DNA of 64,000 nt from Erwinia sp. E602 (GCF_018141005.1 NZ_CP046582.1:2232001-2296000); one strand, 5' to 3'; positions 47,977 to 58,555 are shown, counted from the stretch's first letter. Made by a program: numbers and translations. The notes: generated by a model from the letters alone, not told the origin.

Positions 47977-49317
47977 ATGAGCCAGACCAAACGCCGGATT
48001 AAACTGGGGTTAATGTTACAGGGAGCCGGTGGGTATATGAACTCCTGGCGCCACCATCGCGCGGCGGCGGACGCCAGCGTCAATATTGCCTGGAACCAGC
48101 AGCTGGCGAAAGACGCCGAAGCTGCCGGTTTCGATTTTCTGTTTGTAGCCGACGGCCTGCACATCAACGAAAAATCGCTGCCGCACTTCCTGAACCGCTT
48201 TGAGCCGATTGCGCTGCTCTCCTCGCTGACGGCGATCACCTCGCGCATTGGCCTGGCCGGCACCATCTCCACCTCCTACAGCGATCCCTTCACCGTGGCG
48301 CGTCAGCTGGCCTCGCTGGATCTGCTGAGCGGCGGCCGCGCGGGCTGGAACGTGGTGACCTCACCGCTGGAAGGCTCCGGGCGTAACTTTGGTAAAACCC
48401 ACCCGCAGCACGCCGAACGCTACCAGATCGCCGAGGAGTATATCCAGGTGGTGCAGGGGCTGTGGGACTCGTGGGAAGATGACGCCTTCGTGCGCAACAA
48501 AGAGAGCGGCGTGTTCTTTGACGCGGCGAAGCTGCACGCGCTGAATCACAAAGGCGATTACTTCTCGGTGGCCGGCCCGCTGAATATCCAGCGTTCCGCC
48601 CAGGGGCAGCCGGTGGTGTTCCAGGCCGGCGCCTCGGATACCGGCATTGCGCTGGCGGCGAAAACCGCCGATGCGGTGTTCACCAACGCGCGTACGCTGG
48701 AAGAAGCGACGCTGTACGCACAGAAACTGCAGCAGGCCGCAGAGCAGCACGGCCGCGCCGCGTCGGGGATCTTCCCCGGCATCAGCCCGATCGTCGGCCG
48801 CACCGAGGCCGAGGCCGAAGAGAAGTACCGCTATCTGCTGTCGCTGCTGTCGCTTGACGACGCGCTCAGCTACCTCGGCCGCTTCTTTGACCATCACGAC
48901 TTCAGCCAGTATGACCCGGACGCGCCGTTCCCGGAGCTGGGCAGTCTCGGCGAGAACAATTTCCGCTCCACCACCGATCAGATTAAGAAGCTGGCGCGCG
49001 ATGAAAACCTCACCCTGCGCGAAGTCGCCTACCGCACCACGGTGCCGAAGGGCGAGTTCTTCGGCACGGCGGAGCAGGTGGCCGACGCCTTTATTCGCTG
49101 GACGGAGCAGGGCGGTGCCAGCGGGTTTATCATCGCCGGGCCGGTGCTTAACGAAGCGCTGGAGGACATCACCCGCTACGTACTGCCGATCCTCGCCGCG
49201 CGCGGCTACTGGCAGATTGACGACACCACCCGCACGCTGCGCGGCCGCCTTGGCCTGCCGAAGCGCGCTAACCGCTATGCTGAAAACCGTCAGGCGGCAC
49301 TGACCTCAGCAGAGTAA
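47977..49317 (+). CDS. NtaA/SnaA/DszA-type flavin-dependent monooxygenase
   Basis: A 446-residue LLM-class (luciferase-like) monooxygenase of the NtaA/SnaA/SoxA group. Typical stretches are [36 protein letters not shown] and [14 protein letters not shown]. These enzymes use FMNH2 from a partner reductase to oxidise aminopolycarboxylates, sulfur heterocycles or similar compounds; the substrate cannot be deduced. It has its own AGGGAGTTAGCCA ribosome binding site and no adjacent flavin reductase. A 13-bp sequence at its 3' end (TGACCTCAGCAGA, 49301) is repeated 33 bp further on. Confidence 0.85.
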   Translation: MSQTKRRIKLGLMLQGAGGYMNSWRHHRAAADASVNIAWNQQLAKDAEAAGFDFLFVADGLHINEKSLPHFLNRFEPIALLSSLTAITSRIGLAGTISTSYSDPFTVARQLASLDLLSGGRAGWNVVTSPLEGSGRNFGKTHPQHAERYQIAEEYIQVVQGLWDSWEDDAFVRNKESGVFFDAAKLHALNHKGDYFSVAGPLNIQRSAQGQPVVFQAGASDTGIALAAKTADAVFTNARTLEEATLYAQKLQQAAEQHGRAASGIFPGISPIVGRTEAEAEEKYRYLLSLLSLDDALSYLGRFFDHHDFSQYDPDAPFPELGSLGENNFRSTTDQIKKLARDENLTLREVAYRTTVPKGEFFGTAEQVADAFIRWTEQGGASGFIIAGPVLNEALEDITRYVLPILAARGYWQIDDTTRTLRGRLGLPKRANRYAENRQAALTSAE

Positions 49318-49622
49318 CGCCGCCTGCCTGCAGTGACCTCAGCAGAATTAAGCGGTGTTGCCAGAGGGGGGCGAATGCTGCCTCTCCCGAGGGGAGTGCA
49401 GCGCCGCCCGGCCCGCCCAATCAGCGCCCGACAGCGTTTTCACGTTGCCGGGCGCTGTTGCCGTCATACAGCTGACGCTGATGCCCACCTTCCTGCCCGT
49501 CCAGGCTCGCCACACGCGGCCTGATGTGCCCACTCTGATGTATTAGCTCAGATTCCTCTTCATTCCAACCCTCTCAGCCGCTATGCTGCCCGCCTGAAAT
49601 ACCGTTACCCCAGGGAGTTACT
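49318..49622. other. Intergenic region upstream of the GNAT gene
   Basis: 305 bp without a supported gene. It starts with a second copy of the last codons of the LLM gene (TGACCTCAGCAGA at 49334-49346). The short frames present have no recognisable product. Confidence 0.4.
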
Positions 49623-50102
49623 ATGAATACCGTTATCCGCCGTGCCACCCGTGACGATGCCGGGCTGATTCTGGCAATGATCGCCGAGCTGGCCGACTAC
49701 GAAAAAGCGCTGCATGAAGTGGTCGCCAGCCAGCACGATATTGAGACCTCGCTGTTTGCCGCCGACAGCAAGTCGGAAGCGCTAATCTGTGAAATTGGCG
49801 GGGAAGCGGCTGGTTACGCCGTGTTCTTCACCAGCTACTCCACCTGGCTTGGCAGGAACGGTATTTATCTGGAAGATCTCTACGTCAGCCCGCGTTTTCG
49901 CGGCCAGAAGGCGGGGAAAACCCTGCTGCGCCACATCGCGCAGCTGGCCGTAGAGCGCGGCTGCGGTCGACTGGAGTGGAGCGTGCTGGACTGGAACCAG
50001 CCGGCGATCGACTTCTATCTGAGCATCGGTGCCGCCCCGCAGGATGAGTGGGTGCGTTACCGTATGGAAGGGCAGGTGCTGCGCGATTTTGCCGCCGGTT
50101 GA
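49623..50102 (+). CDS. GNAT family N-acetyltransferase
   Basis: A 159-residue acetyltransferase. The acetyl-CoA-binding motif A is in LEDLYVSPRFRGQKAGKTLLRHIA, followed by WSVLDWNQPAIDFYLSIGA, the typical C-terminal half of spermidine/spermine-type and related GNATs. Substrate unknown. CAGGGAGTTACT before the ATG gives a good ribosome binding site. Confidence 0.87.
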   Translation: MNTVIRRATRDDAGLILAMIAELADYEKALHEVVASQHDIETSLFAADSKSEALICEIGGEAAGYAVFFTSYSTWLGRNGIYLEDLYVSPRFRGQKAGKTLLRHIAQLAVERGCGRLEWSVLDWNQPAIDFYLSIGAAPQDEWVRYRMEGQVLRDFAAG

Positions 50103-50219
50103 TCCCCTCCGAGGGTGGCGCATCGCCGCGCCATCCTCCGCTATTGCCTCGCTTTTCCCCTTCGCGCAACGGCTGACCAGCGCAAAAGTTCACTGCTTAA
50201 ATGTAATATTTTGTATCAA

Positions 50220-50238
50220 TGGATTGATAATCATTCTC
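50220..50238. promoter_or_regulatory. Fur box upstream of the TonB-dependent receptor
   Basis: TGGATTGATAATCATTCTC matches 14 of 19 bases of the Fur consensus, including an uninterrupted GATAATCATT core. It lies 120 bp upstream of the receptor gene in an AT-rich promoter stretch, so repression in iron-replete cells is likely. Confidence 0.8.
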
Positions 50239-50357
50239 GTCTGTATATGATATCGCAAAATATAAAATGTTAGTTTCCCGCAGTAAATGTGGGCTTATGC
50301 ACCTGTTAATCAAAGCAAATGTGGGCGAATACCAATAATTAAATCAAGGTATTTCGC

Positions 50358-52754
50358 ATGCTCAACTTTTCATCCCGCAAGGGATTGCTGCACACGTCAA
50401 TTGTTATGGCGATCGTCACCACCGCCGCCAGCGCTGCGTATGCCGCGCAGGCAGACAATGCCGTTGCCGCCAGCACCAGTAGCAACACCGCCTCCACGTC
50501 GAAGAGTGACGAAGCGCAGATCACCGTTACCGCACCGGCCGTTAAGCACGTCGCCGGCAGCGAGGTGAGCGTCTCTGCCGATGAACTGCGCCAGCGCGGC
50601 GGCAACGACTTCGGTTCCATCATGCGTTACCAGCCGCTGATCGGCGCGGTGGGCAGTAGCGGCGGCTCCAGCAGCGGCAAAAGCGGCTTTGATCGCGGCG
50701 GCTACACCGGCTACAACATCCGCGGCCTGGAAGGCAACCGCGTGGCGATCGACGTCGACGGCGTACCGCTGCCTGACGCCACCGGCCGCCCTTACGTCGG
50801 CCGCGCCGGCCTGAACACCTTCGGTATCGGCCGCGACTACATCGATCCTTACCTCTACGGCCGCGTTGATATTGAATCCGGGGCTACCCAGACCCAGCGC
50901 ACCACCACCGCGCTGGGCGGCACCGTCTCCTTCGTACCGAAATCGGCCGATGACTATCTGACACCGGGCAAACAGACCTACTTCGGCTACCAGAGCGGTT
51001 ATGACTCCGCCAGCCGCAGCTGGCAGAACGGCGTTACCGCCGCCGCCGGCGACGAGATCCTGCGCGGCCTGATCGCTTACAGCCGCCGTGACGGCCAGCA
51101 GACCCGCAATAACAGCGACGAGCTGGCGGCCTTCCCGGCCAACTGGCACTCCGACGCGCTGCTGGCCTCCGGTATCTGGCAGCCAAACGACGAGCACAAG
51201 CTGACGCTGGGCGGTGACTTCTACAGCAAGGTTAACCACACCCGCTATGACAGCTGGAATAACGCCGGAACGCTGATCGAGGGCGACGCCAACCAGCAGA
51301 GCAACAGCCGCCGCTGGGGTCTGAACCTGAAGGACGAGTGGACGCCGGCCAACGCCTGGATCGACAGCCTGAGCAACAAAATTGACTATCAGAACACCCA
51401 GGCGCACGACAACACGCTGCTGCCGGTGGCCGACTCCAGCCCGCTGCGCATGCAGCGCGTCTACTCCGATTACAACGTTGAGACCTGGGGCTATGAGGGG
51501 CAGCTGAGCAAAACGCTGGGCCGTCACGATCTGCTGGCCGGCCTTAACGCCCGTCTGTCCGACACCGAGCGCCCGTTCAGCGAGTCGCCGACGCCGGCCG
51601 CCAACAGCGCCGCCACCACGCGTCCGCAGAGCGACAGCCGCACCGTTGTTCTGGGTGGCTTTGTGAAGGACAGCATTAACTTCGATCTTGACGGTCACGG
51701 CTTTGCCGTGGTGCCGGGCGTGCGCGTGCAGCATCAGAAAACCAAACCGCAAAATCTGGCGAGCATGGCTGAGGGTACCGCAGTGCTGACCCCGGCGGAC
51801 GCCGAGAAGCTGTACGGTAAAGCCAACAGCGACACCCAGGTACTGCCGTCAATCAGCTTCAACTATGACATCACGCCAGCGCTGATGACTTACGTTGAGT
51901 ACCGCCGTGGCGCGCAGTTCCCGAACGCCACCCAGCTGTACGGCTCGTGGAACCTCGGTTCCAACTACGTGCCGGGCAACCGTCAGTATGCGCTGATTGG
52001 CAACACCGACCTGGACACCGAAACCAGCAACAACGTTGAGTGGGGCATCAAAGGCCAGGCGACCGAAGGCGTGGCGATTAACGGTGCGCTGTTCTACAAC
52101 ACCTATAAGAACTTTATCGCCACCACCCGTTACACCCGCGCCGGCGCGCCGGACAAGTTCACCAACCTGCCGGCCAACATCGCCACCATCTATCAGACCG
52201 AGAACCGCGATAAGGCCTATATCTGGGGCGGTCAGATTGGCGCTAAGGTTAACTACGGCACCTGGTTTAACGCGGTGGAAGGCCTGAGCAGCAGCTTCTC
52301 TCTGGGCTACAGCAAAGGGCAGGCGAAGTCCTCTTACAACGGCGACCGCTACGTCGATCTCGACAGCGTGGCACCGATGAAGGCCACCGTTGGCCTGGCG
52401 TGGAACGATCCGTCGCAGCGCTATGGTGCGGAAGTGATGGCCACCTTTGTGAAAGGCAAGAAGGCGGAAACGACCAACCGTGAAGGCTACCTCAACAACG
52501 GCGCGCCGATTACCGACGCCACCGCCGGTTATCAGCGGGTGCCGGGCTACGGCACGGTGGATATGACCGCGTGGGTGCAGGTGGCGAAAAACGTCCGCGT
52601 TAACGGCGGCGTCTACAACCTGACCGACCGTAAATACCGCGACTACCTGAGCAGCCGCGACCTGACCGGCGACACCCCACGTGACGTCGCTGACCAGGCG
52701 CTGGCCGTGCAGCCGGGCCGCAGCGTGCAGCTGGGGGTTAACGTCGACTTCTGA
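50358..52754 (+). CDS. TonB-dependent outer-membrane receptor, iron/heme type
   Basis: A 798-residue receptor with a signal peptide (residues 1-30), an N-terminal plug (about 50-190, with GYNIRGLEGNRVAIDVDGVPLP) and a beta-barrel ending in an aromatic residue (VNVDF). It resembles the hemoglobin/transferrin/lactoferrin receptor family. A Fur box upstream supports an iron role. No ABC transporter, hemophore or TonB gene lies next to it, so it must share those functions with other loci. A strong terminator follows directly. Confidence 0.87.
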   Translation: MLNFSSRKGLLHTSIVMAIVTTAASAAYAAQADNAVAASTSSNTASTSKSDEAQITVTAPAVKHVAGSEVSVSADELRQRGGNDFGSIMRYQPLIGAVGSSGGSSSGKSGFDRGGYTGYNIRGLEGNRVAIDVDGVPLPDATGRPYVGRAGLNTFGIGRDYIDPYLYGRVDIESGATQTQRTTTALGGTVSFVPKSADDYLTPGKQTYFGYQSGYDSASRSWQNGVTAAAGDEILRGLIAYSRRDGQQTRNNSDELAAFPANWHSDALLASGIWQPNDEHKLTLGGDFYSKVNHTRYDSWNNAGTLIEGDANQQSNSRRWGLNLKDEWTPANAWIDSLSNKIDYQNTQAHDNTLLPVADSSPLRMQRVYSDYNVETWGYEGQLSKTLGRHDLLAGLNARLSDTERPFSESPTPAANSAATTRPQSDSRTVVLGGFVKDSINFDLDGHGFAVVPGVRVQHQKTKPQNLASMAEGTAVLTPADAEKLYGKANSDTQVLPSISFNYDITPALMTYVEYRRGAQFPNATQLYGSWNLGSNYVPGNRQYALIGNTDLDTETSNNVEWGIKGQATEGVAINGALFYNTYKNFIATTRYTRAGAPDKFTNLPANIATIYQTENRDKAYIWGGQIGAKVNYGTWFNAVEGLSSSFSLGYSKGQAKSSYNGDRYVDLDSVAPMKATVGLAWNDPSQRYGAEVMATFVKGKKAETTNREGYLNNGAPITDATAGYQRVPGYGTVDMTAWVQVAKNVRVNGGVYNLTDRKYRDYLSSRDLTGDTPRDVADQALAVQPGRSVQLGVNVDF

Positions 52755-52779
52755 CCCCGGCCGACATTTTGCCTCCCTT

Positions 52780-52807
52780 AAAAGATCGCTTCGGCGATCT
52801 TTTTTTA
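52780..52807 (+). terminator. Receptor gene terminator
   Basis: AAAGATCGC and GCGATCTTT pair around a TTCG tetraloop, followed by T's, 26 bp after the receptor stop. Confidence 0.93.
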
Positions 52808-52841
52808 TTCCTGAGAGGTGGGTTGTATTTTTTGTGATCTG

Positions 52842-52877
52842 GATTGTAGTACAACTAACGCAGATGGTACTACAATC
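52842..52877. promoter_or_regulatory. DgoR-type operator upstream of dgoR
   Basis: GATTGTAGTAC (52842-52852) and GTACTACAATC (52867-52877) are perfect 11-bp inverted arms 14 bp apart. The left arm is also part of a smaller palindrome, TTGTA-G-TACAA. The position just upstream of dgoR fits an FCD-type GntR repressor operator for the dgo operon. Confidence 0.8.
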
Positions 52878-52970
52878 ACTCCCGCACCGCGCCTCAGGCC
52901 GCTGAGATCTGTGCAGCGCCGGTTCTCCGCGCTACGCTGCCGACTCATCGCCACTAACGGACTGAAAACT

Positions 52971-53669
52971 ATGACGCAAGAGAGTCTGAGTAAAACGGAA
53001 CGCATCATCCTGACGCTGGGTGAGGAGATCGTCACCGGCAAATACCTGCCCGGCGCGCCGCTGCCGTCCGAGGCGGACCTGTGTGAACAGTTCACCACCT
53101 CGCGCAACATTATTCGCGAGGTGTTTCGCTCGCTGATGGCGAAACGGCTGATTGAGATGAAGCGCTACCGCGGCGCGTTCGTCACCCCGCGCAACCAGTG
53201 GAACTATCTCGACAGCGACGTGCTGCAGTGGTCGCTCTCCAGCGACTACGATCCGCGGCTGATCGCAGCGATGAATGAGGTACGCGTGCTGGTTGAGCCG
53301 CAGGTTGCCCGCTGGTCGGCGGAGCGCGCCACCTCGGCGGATCTCGCCGCCATCGAGCAGGCCTACGGCGATATGGTGGCGCACCGCGAAGATCGCGACG
53401 CCTTTAACCAGGCCGATATCCGCTATCACGAAGCGGTGATGGCCTCGGTGCATAATCCGGTGTTGCAGCAGCTTAACGTGGCGATTGGCCAGCTGCAGCA
53501 GGCGGTGTTTACCCGCACCTTTATGCCGGATGAGGGCAACATGCCGCGCACGCTGGCCGAACACAAAGCGCTGTTTGACGCCATCCGCCACCAGGATGCC
53601 GACGCCGCCGAGCAGGCGGCCAAATCGATGATTGCCAGTTCAACGGCGCGACTTAAGGACGTTATGTGA
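52971..53669 (+). CDS. dgoR: D-galactonate operon repressor DgoR
   Basis: A 232-residue GntR regulator of the FadR subfamily: winged helix-turn-helix in residues 10-75 (LPSEADLCEQFTTSRNIIREV) and a helical FCD ligand domain with metal-binding histidines (DIRYHEAVM and further on). It is nearly collinear with E. coli DgoR, including RYRGAFVTPRNQWNYLDSDVLQW. D-galactonate releases DgoR from DNA. The frame runs back to 52818, but only the ATG at 52971 gives the normal start. Its TGA overlaps the GTG of dgoK. Confidence 0.94.
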   Translation: MTQESLSKTERIILTLGEEIVTGKYLPGAPLPSEADLCEQFTTSRNIIREVFRSLMAKRLIEMKRYRGAFVTPRNQWNYLDSDVLQWSLSSDYDPRLIAAMNEVRVLVEPQVARWSAERATSADLAAIEQAYGDMVAHREDRDAFNQADIRYHEAVMASVHNPVLQQLNVAIGQLQQAVFTRTFMPDEGNMPRTLAEHKALFDAIRHQDADAAEQAAKSMIASSTARLKDVM

Positions 53670-54547
53670 GCAGCTATATTGCGATTGACTGGGGTTCGAC
53701 CAACCTGCGCGCCTGGCACTATCAGCAGGATCGCTGCGTTGATCAGCGCCGCTCGGAGGCCGGCGTCACCCGCTTAAACGGCCGTACCCCCGCCGACGTG
53801 TTTGACCAGGTGACCGCTGGCTGGCCTGTCAGCGAGGTGCCGGTGGTGATGGCCGGTATGGTCGGCAGCAATGCCGGCTGGCTGCCGGTGCCGTATCTGG
53901 CCTGTCCGCTGCGGCTGGGCGAGATTGCCTCCCGCCTGACCCGGGTTGAGAACCGGGCGTGGATCGTACCGGGGCTGAGCGTCGAGCAGCCCGACAACCT
54001 TAACGTGATGCGCGGTGAAGAGACCCAGCTGCTCGGTGCCGTGGCGCTGGCCGCCGCCGACCTCTATGTCATGCCCGGCACCCACGCCAAGTGGGTGAGG
54101 GCGGAGGGCGACCGGGTGGAGACGTTTCGCACAGTGATGACCGGCGAACTGCACCACCTGCTGCTCAGCCAGTCGCTGGTCGGTGCCGGGCTGCCCGCAC
54201 AGCGTGAGGACGCCGCGGCGTTTGCCGCAGGCCTGCAGATCGGCAGCGAGGATCGCTCGATCCTCTCACGGCTGTTTGAAGTCCGGGCGGCACACGTGCT
54301 GGGCCGCCGCGCGCCGGACACCATCAGCGAGTTTCTGTCCGGGCTGCTGATCGGCCACGAAGTGGCGACCCTGGCGGATCAGTGGGCCGTTACCCCGGCG
54401 CAGCCGCTGACGCTGATCGCCGGCAGCGCCTTGTCGCTGCGCTATCAGCAGGCGCTGCGCTTTATCGATCTGACCGTTAACCCGCTGGACGGCGACGTCG
54501 CCTTCCGGCACGGAATAAGGAGCATTGCCCATGCGCTGGCAAACTGA
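53666..54547 (+). CDS. dgoK: 2-dehydro-3-deoxygalactonokinase DgoK
   Basis: A 293-residue kinase phosphorylating 2-dehydro-3-deoxy-D-galactonate. The ATP/phosphate motif IAIDWGSTNLRAW opens the protein, and VMPGTHAKWV is typical of DgoK. It starts at a GTG that overlaps the dgoR stop (GTGA) and ends 17 bp inside dgoA, so translation is coupled in one operon. Confidence 0.95.
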   Translation: MSSYIAIDWGSTNLRAWHYQQDRCVDQRRSEAGVTRLNGRTPADVFDQVTAGWPVSEVPVVMAGMVGSNAGWLPVPYLACPLRLGEIASRLTRVENRAWIVPGLSVEQPDNLNVMRGEETQLLGAVALAAADLYVMPGTHAKWVRAEGDRVETFRTVMTGELHHLLLSQSLVGAGLPAQREDAAAFAAGLQIGSEDRSILSRLFEVRAAHVLGRRAPDTISEFLSGLLIGHEVATLADQWAVTPAQPLTLIAGSALSLRYQQALRFIDLTVNPLDGDVAFRHGIRSIAHALAN

Positions 54548-55148
54548 GCTGCCGCTAATCGCTATTTTACGCGGCATCCGCCCGCAGGAGGCGCAGGCGC
54601 ATATCGCCGCGCTGATCGACGCGGGCTTTGATGCCATCGAGATCCCGCTTAATTCGCCGCAGTGGGAACAGAGCATTGCCGCCGCGGTCCGCGAATTTGG
54701 CGATCGCGCGCTGATCGGGGCCGGTACCGTGCTGCAGCCCGACCAGGTGGATCGGCTGGCCGCCATCGGCAGCCGGCTGGTGGTGACGCCAAACACCGAC
54801 GCGGCGGTGATCCGCCGGACGGTCGCCTGCGGCATGACGGTGGCCGCAGGCTGTGCCACCGCAACTGAAGCTTTCACCGCGCTGCAGGCCGGCGCACAGT
54901 CGCTGAAAATTTTTCCCTCCGCGGCGTTTGGCCCGGACTATATCAAAGCCCTGAAGGCGGTTCTGCCGCCGGAGGTGCCGGTGTTCGCCGTCGGCGGCGT
55001 CACCCCGCAGAACCTGCATCAGTGGCTGGCGGCAGGGTGCATCGGCGCCGGGCTGGGCAGCGATCTCTACCGTGCCGGGCAGCCGCTGGCGCGCACCGTT
55101 GACCAGGCACTCGCATTTGTTGCCGCATATAAGGAAGCGTTACGATGA
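54531..55148 (+). CDS. dgoA: 2-dehydro-3-deoxy-6-phosphogalactonate aldolase DgoA
   Basis: A 205-residue class I aldolase, the same length as in E. coli, splitting KDPGal into pyruvate and glyceraldehyde 3-phosphate. The Schiff-base lysine is Lys126 in [12 protein letters not shown], and EIPLNSP carries the catalytic glutamate. AAGGAG at 54517 directs the ATG at 54531; the TTG at 54525 is not needed. It overlaps dgoK and dgoD (ATGA). Confidence 0.95.
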   Translation: MRWQTELPLIAILRGIRPQEAQAHIAALIDAGFDAIEIPLNSPQWEQSIAAAVREFGDRALIGAGTVLQPDQVDRLAAIGSRLVVTPNTDAAVIRRTVACGMTVAAGCATATEAFTALQAGAQSLKIFPSAAFGPDYIKALKAVLPPEVPVFAVGGVTPQNLHQWLAAGCIGAGLGSDLYRAGQPLARTVDQALAFVAAYKEALR

Positions 55149-56293
55149 AAATAACCAAACTGACCACTTACCGCCTGGCACCGCGCTGGATGTTTCTGAA
55201 GATTGAGACCGATGCAGGCGTGGTCGGCTGGGGCGAGCCGGTAATCGAAGGGCGCGCGCGCAGCGTCGAAGCGGCGGTGCACGAGCTGTCGGAGTACCTG
55301 ATTGGCCAGGACCCGGCCCGCATTAACGATCTGTGGCAGGTGATGTATCGCGGCGGCTTCTACCGCGGCGGCCCGATCCTGATGAGCGCCATTGCCGGTA
55401 TCGACCAGGCGCTGTGGGATATTAAAGGCAAAGTGCTGGGGGTGCCGGTGTGGCAGCTGCTGGGCGGTCTGGTGCGCGACAAAATGAAAGCCTACAGCTG
55501 GGTAGGCGGTGACCGTCCGGCCGAGGTGATCGACGGTATTAATAAGCTGCGGGCGATCGGCGTCGATACTTTTAAGCTTAACGGCTGCGAAGAGATGGGC
55601 ATTATTGACAGTTCACAGAAAATTGACGCTGCGGTGAATACCGTAGCGCAGATCCGTGAAGCCTTCGGTAATCAGATTGAATTTGGCCTGGATTTCCACG
55701 GCCGCGTCAGCGCACCAATGGCAAAAGTATTAATTAAAGAGCTGGAGCCGTATCGCCCGCTGTTTATTGAAGAGCCGGTACTGGCCGAACAGGCGGAATA
55801 TTATCCGAAGCTGGCGGCGCAAACGCATATTCCGATTGCCGCCGGTGAAAGGATGTTTGACCGCTTTGAATTTAAACGCGTGCTGCAGGCCGGTGGCCTG
55901 GCGATTCTGCAGCCGGACCTGTCGCACGCCGGTGGGATTACCGAGTGCTATAAAATCGCCGCAATGGCGGAAGCCTATGACGTGGCGCTGGCTCCGCACT
56001 GCCCGCTGGGGCCGATTGCGCTGGCCGCCTGCCTGCACGTCGACTTTGTCTCGCGCAATGCGGTATTCCAGGAGCAGAGCATGGGTATCCACTACAACAA
56101 AGGGGCCGAACTGCTGGATTACGTGCTGAATAAAGATGATTTCAAAATGGATGACGGCCATTTCCATCCGTTGCAGAAGCCCGGCCTCGGGGTGGAAATT
56201 AATGAGGAACTGGTGACTGAACGCAGCAAACAGGCACCGGACTGGCGGAATCCGCTGTGGCGTCTGCCGGACGGCTCCGTCGCCGAGTGGTAA
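55145..56293 (+). CDS. dgoD: D-galactonate dehydratase DgoD
   Basis: A 382-residue enolase-superfamily enzyme that dehydrates D-galactonate to 2-dehydro-3-deoxygalactonate. The metal ligands lie in [14 protein letters not shown] and [11 protein letters not shown], and the histidine acid/base lies in [14 protein letters not shown]. Length equals E. coli DgoD. It overlaps dgoA by 4 bp and precedes dgoT by 229 bp. Confidence 0.95.
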   Translation: MKITKLTTYRLAPRWMFLKIETDAGVVGWGEPVIEGRARSVEAAVHELSEYLIGQDPARINDLWQVMYRGGFYRGGPILMSAIAGIDQALWDIKGKVLGVPVWQLLGGLVRDKMKAYSWVGGDRPAEVIDGINKLRAIGVDTFKLNGCEEMGIIDSSQKIDAAVNTVAQIREAFGNQIEFGLDFHGRVSAPMAKVLIKELEPYRPLFIEEPVLAEQAEYYPKLAAQTHIPIAAGERMFDRFEFKRVLQAGGLAILQPDLSHAGGITECYKIAAMAEAYDVALAPHCPLGPIALAACLHVDFVSRNAVFQEQSMGIHYNKGAELLDYVLNKDDFKMDDGHFHPLQKPGLGVEINEELVTERSKQAPDWRNPLWRLPDGSVAEW

Positions 56294-56522
56294 TTGCCGT
56301 TACTGAATAAACAGTGAAAACAGATTAAAACAGCCTGTTAATAAAACAGGGACGGGATCGGCTGCGCCTCAGTCAGGCCGCACGACCGCTTCTGCACGCA
56401 TCCGGCATGGCACAATAATAACCCACGGCGCATATTTAGCGCGGCAGGGTGGGCCATGCCGTTTTCAACACAACCTCTACCCGGTGCGCAACCCGGCACC
56501 TTAAATATAACAGGTACCCTCT

Positions 56523-57815
56523 ATGGAACTTTCTCAGGTTAACGCCAGACCAACCCGCAGGCGTTATTTAACGCTGCTGATGATTTTTATTACCGTGGTG
56601 ATCTGCTACGTCGATCGCGCCAATCTTGCCGTGGCCTCCGCGCACATTCAGGAGGAGTTTGGCATCAGCAAGGCGCAGATGGGTTACGTCTTCTCCGCCT
56701 TTGCCTGGCTCTACACGCTGTGCCAGATCCCCGGCGGCTGGTTCCTTGACCGCGTAGGCTCGCGGCTGACCTACTTTATCGCCATCTTCGGCTGGTCGGT
56801 GGCGACGCTGCTGCAGGGCTTTGCCACCGGGCTGATGTCGCTGATTGGCCTGCGGGCGATCACCGGCATCTTCGAAGCGCCGGCGTTCCCGACCAATAAC
56901 CGGCTGGTGACCAGCTGGTTCCCCGAGCAGGAGCGCGCTTCGGCGGTGGGCTTCTACACCTCAGGCCAGTTTGTCGGCCTGGCGTTTCTGACCCCGCTGC
57001 TGATCTGGATCCAGGAGCTGCTGAGCTGGCACTGGGTGTTTATCATCACCGGCGGCATCGGCATTATCTGGTCGTTTATCTGGATCAGATACTACCAGGC
57101 CCCGCGTAAAAGCGCCGGCATCAACCAGGCCGAACTTGACTATATCCGCGACGGCGGCGGCATGATCGACGGCGATGCGCCGGTGGAGAAAAAGACGCGG
57201 GTGAAGATGACCGCGGCGGACTGGAAGCTGGTGTTCCATCGTAAGCTGTGCGGCGTCTATCTCGGACAGTTCGCGGTGACCTCGACGCTGTGGTTCTTCC
57301 TCACCTGGTTCCCTAACTACCTGACCCAGGAGAAGCAGATCGCAGCGCTCACGGCCGGCTTTATGACCACCGTACCGTTCCTCGCCGCGTTTGTCGGGGT
57401 GATCCTCTCCGGGATGGTGGCGGACCGGCTGGTACGCAGCGGCCGTTCGATCGGTTTTGCGCGGAAAACGCCGATTATCTGCGGCCTGCTGATCTCCACC
57501 TGCATTATGGGCGCGAACTACACCAACGATCCGCTGTGGATCATGGTGCTGATGGCGGTGGCGTTCTTTGGCAACGGTTTTGCCTCGATCACCTGGTCGC
57601 TGGTCTCGTCGCTGGCTCCGGTGCGGCTGATTGGCTTAACCGGCGGCGTATTTAACTTCGTTGGCGGGCTGGGGGGCATCACCGTGCCGCTGGTGGTCGG
57701 TTATCTGGCGCAGGATTACGGCTTTGCCCCGGCGTTAACCTATATCTCCTGCGTGGCGCTGCTCGGCGCACTCTCCTACATCCTGCTGGTGGGCGACGTG
57801 AAGCGGGTCGGCTGA
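56523..57815 (+). CDS. dgoT: D-galactonate transporter DgoT
   Basis: A 430-residue, 12-helix MFS protein of the anion:cation symporter family that imports D-galactonate with protons. Typical stretches are [21 protein letters not shown] and [14 protein letters not shown]. It completes dgoRKADT in E. coli order. The 229-bp gap after dgoD leaves room for its own promoter. Confidence 0.94.
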   Translation: MELSQVNARPTRRRYLTLLMIFITVVICYVDRANLAVASAHIQEEFGISKAQMGYVFSAFAWLYTLCQIPGGWFLDRVGSRLTYFIAIFGWSVATLLQGFATGLMSLIGLRAITGIFEAPAFPTNNRLVTSWFPEQERASAVGFYTSGQFVGLAFLTPLLIWIQELLSWHWVFIITGGIGIIWSFIWIRYYQAPRKSAGINQAELDYIRDGGGMIDGDAPVEKKTRVKMTAADWKLVFHRKLCGVYLGQFAVTSTLWFFLTWFPNYLTQEKQIAALTAGFMTTVPFLAAFVGVILSGMVADRLVRSGRSIGFARKTPIICGLLISTCIMGANYTNDPLWIMVLMAVAFFGNGFASITWSLVSSLAPVRLIGLTGGVFNFVGGLGGITVPLVVGYLAQDYGFAPALTYISCVALLGALSYILLVGDVKRVG

Positions 57816-57942
57816 GTCGACTCCCGCATGCGAACCGCCTGCACACCGTGCAGCCCGTGTGGCTGCACTGTGCAGAATCCTCTCCTGAAACCGCAGGTCA
57901 GCGCTGCGCAACAGCACCCCTCGCCACGCCGCTGACAGGCGC

Positions 57943-58236
57943 TTACTGCGCCGCCTGATGCTTATCAATATGCCCCAGATCACGCTCCGGCCAGCACACC
58001 GCGCGCAGGCGACGTTTGATTTCAGCGGCGTCCGGGAAGCCGTTATCCGTTTTGCGATCCCAGATAAGTTGTTCGTTAACATGGATCTGATAAATGCCGC
58101 CGGTGCCGGGCACCAGCGTCACCGCGGCGAGATCGGTGCTGAAGGTGTGCAGCAGCTCCTGCGCCATCCAGCTGGCGCGCAGCATCCAGTTGCACTGGGA
58201 ACAGTAGTTAATGGTCACAACGGGCAGGGTACTCAT
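57943..58236 (-). CDS. SelT/SelW/SelH family (Rdx) protein
   Basis: A 97-residue thioredoxin-like Rdx-family protein. The CXXC motif is Cys12-Ser-Gln-Cys15, with cysteine where animal relatives carry selenocysteine, and VPGTGGIYQIHVNEQLIWDRK is the family core. A redox role is likely; the partner is unknown. GAGGAG spacing favours the ATG at 58236 over the upstream start at 58278. Confidence 0.9.
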   Translation of the reverse strand: MSTLPVVTINYCSQCNWMLRASWMAQELLHTFSTDLAAVTLVPGTGGIYQIHVNEQLIWDRKTDNGFPDAAEIKRRLRAVCWPERDLGHIDKHQAAQ

Positions 58237-58450
58237 GGCTGAACTCCTCGGAAGGGGGCGGCGATCGCGGTTAAACAAGTCTCTGTAGTCTAACGTTTTA
58301 GTGCCCGGCTGTCGCGCAGCACAGGCGGCCTGCGGGATGACGCGAATAAATGCTTTCTTCCTCTGACGATTCCCCGATTTCTTCTTTGTCCCGCCGCCTG
58401 CGGTTTGCTATTGCTGAGAGAGGCTACTCAGAATTCAGAAAGGAAACGAC

Positions 58451-58555
58451 ATGGAAATCTACTGGTATCTTACCGTCCCCGACGGGCCGCAGCCGTGGAC
58501 GGCGGACGGCAGTTACAAAACTGACTACGACGGGTTTAAGAGGGTGGCGTCATGA
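58451..58555 (+). pseudogene. N-terminal stub of an LLM-type sulfonate monooxygenase
   Basis: A 34-residue frame beginning MEIYWYLTVPDGPQPW and ending ...KTDYDGFKRVAS, with a good AAAGGAAACGAC ribosome binding site. It resembles the first residues of SsuD-like monooxygenases (EIYWYLTAPDG... type). The TGA overlaps the ATG of the binding-protein gene, which would itself lie downstream of such a gene in a sulfonate operon. It looks like an internal deletion, or a leftover start kept for coupled translation. The similarity is from memory only. Confidence 0.5.

Noticed and set aside
49301..49346. Attachment-site duplication marking an integrated element
   Set aside because: The 13-bp copies are only 33 bp apart with nothing between them, so this is a local duplication of the gene's 3' end.
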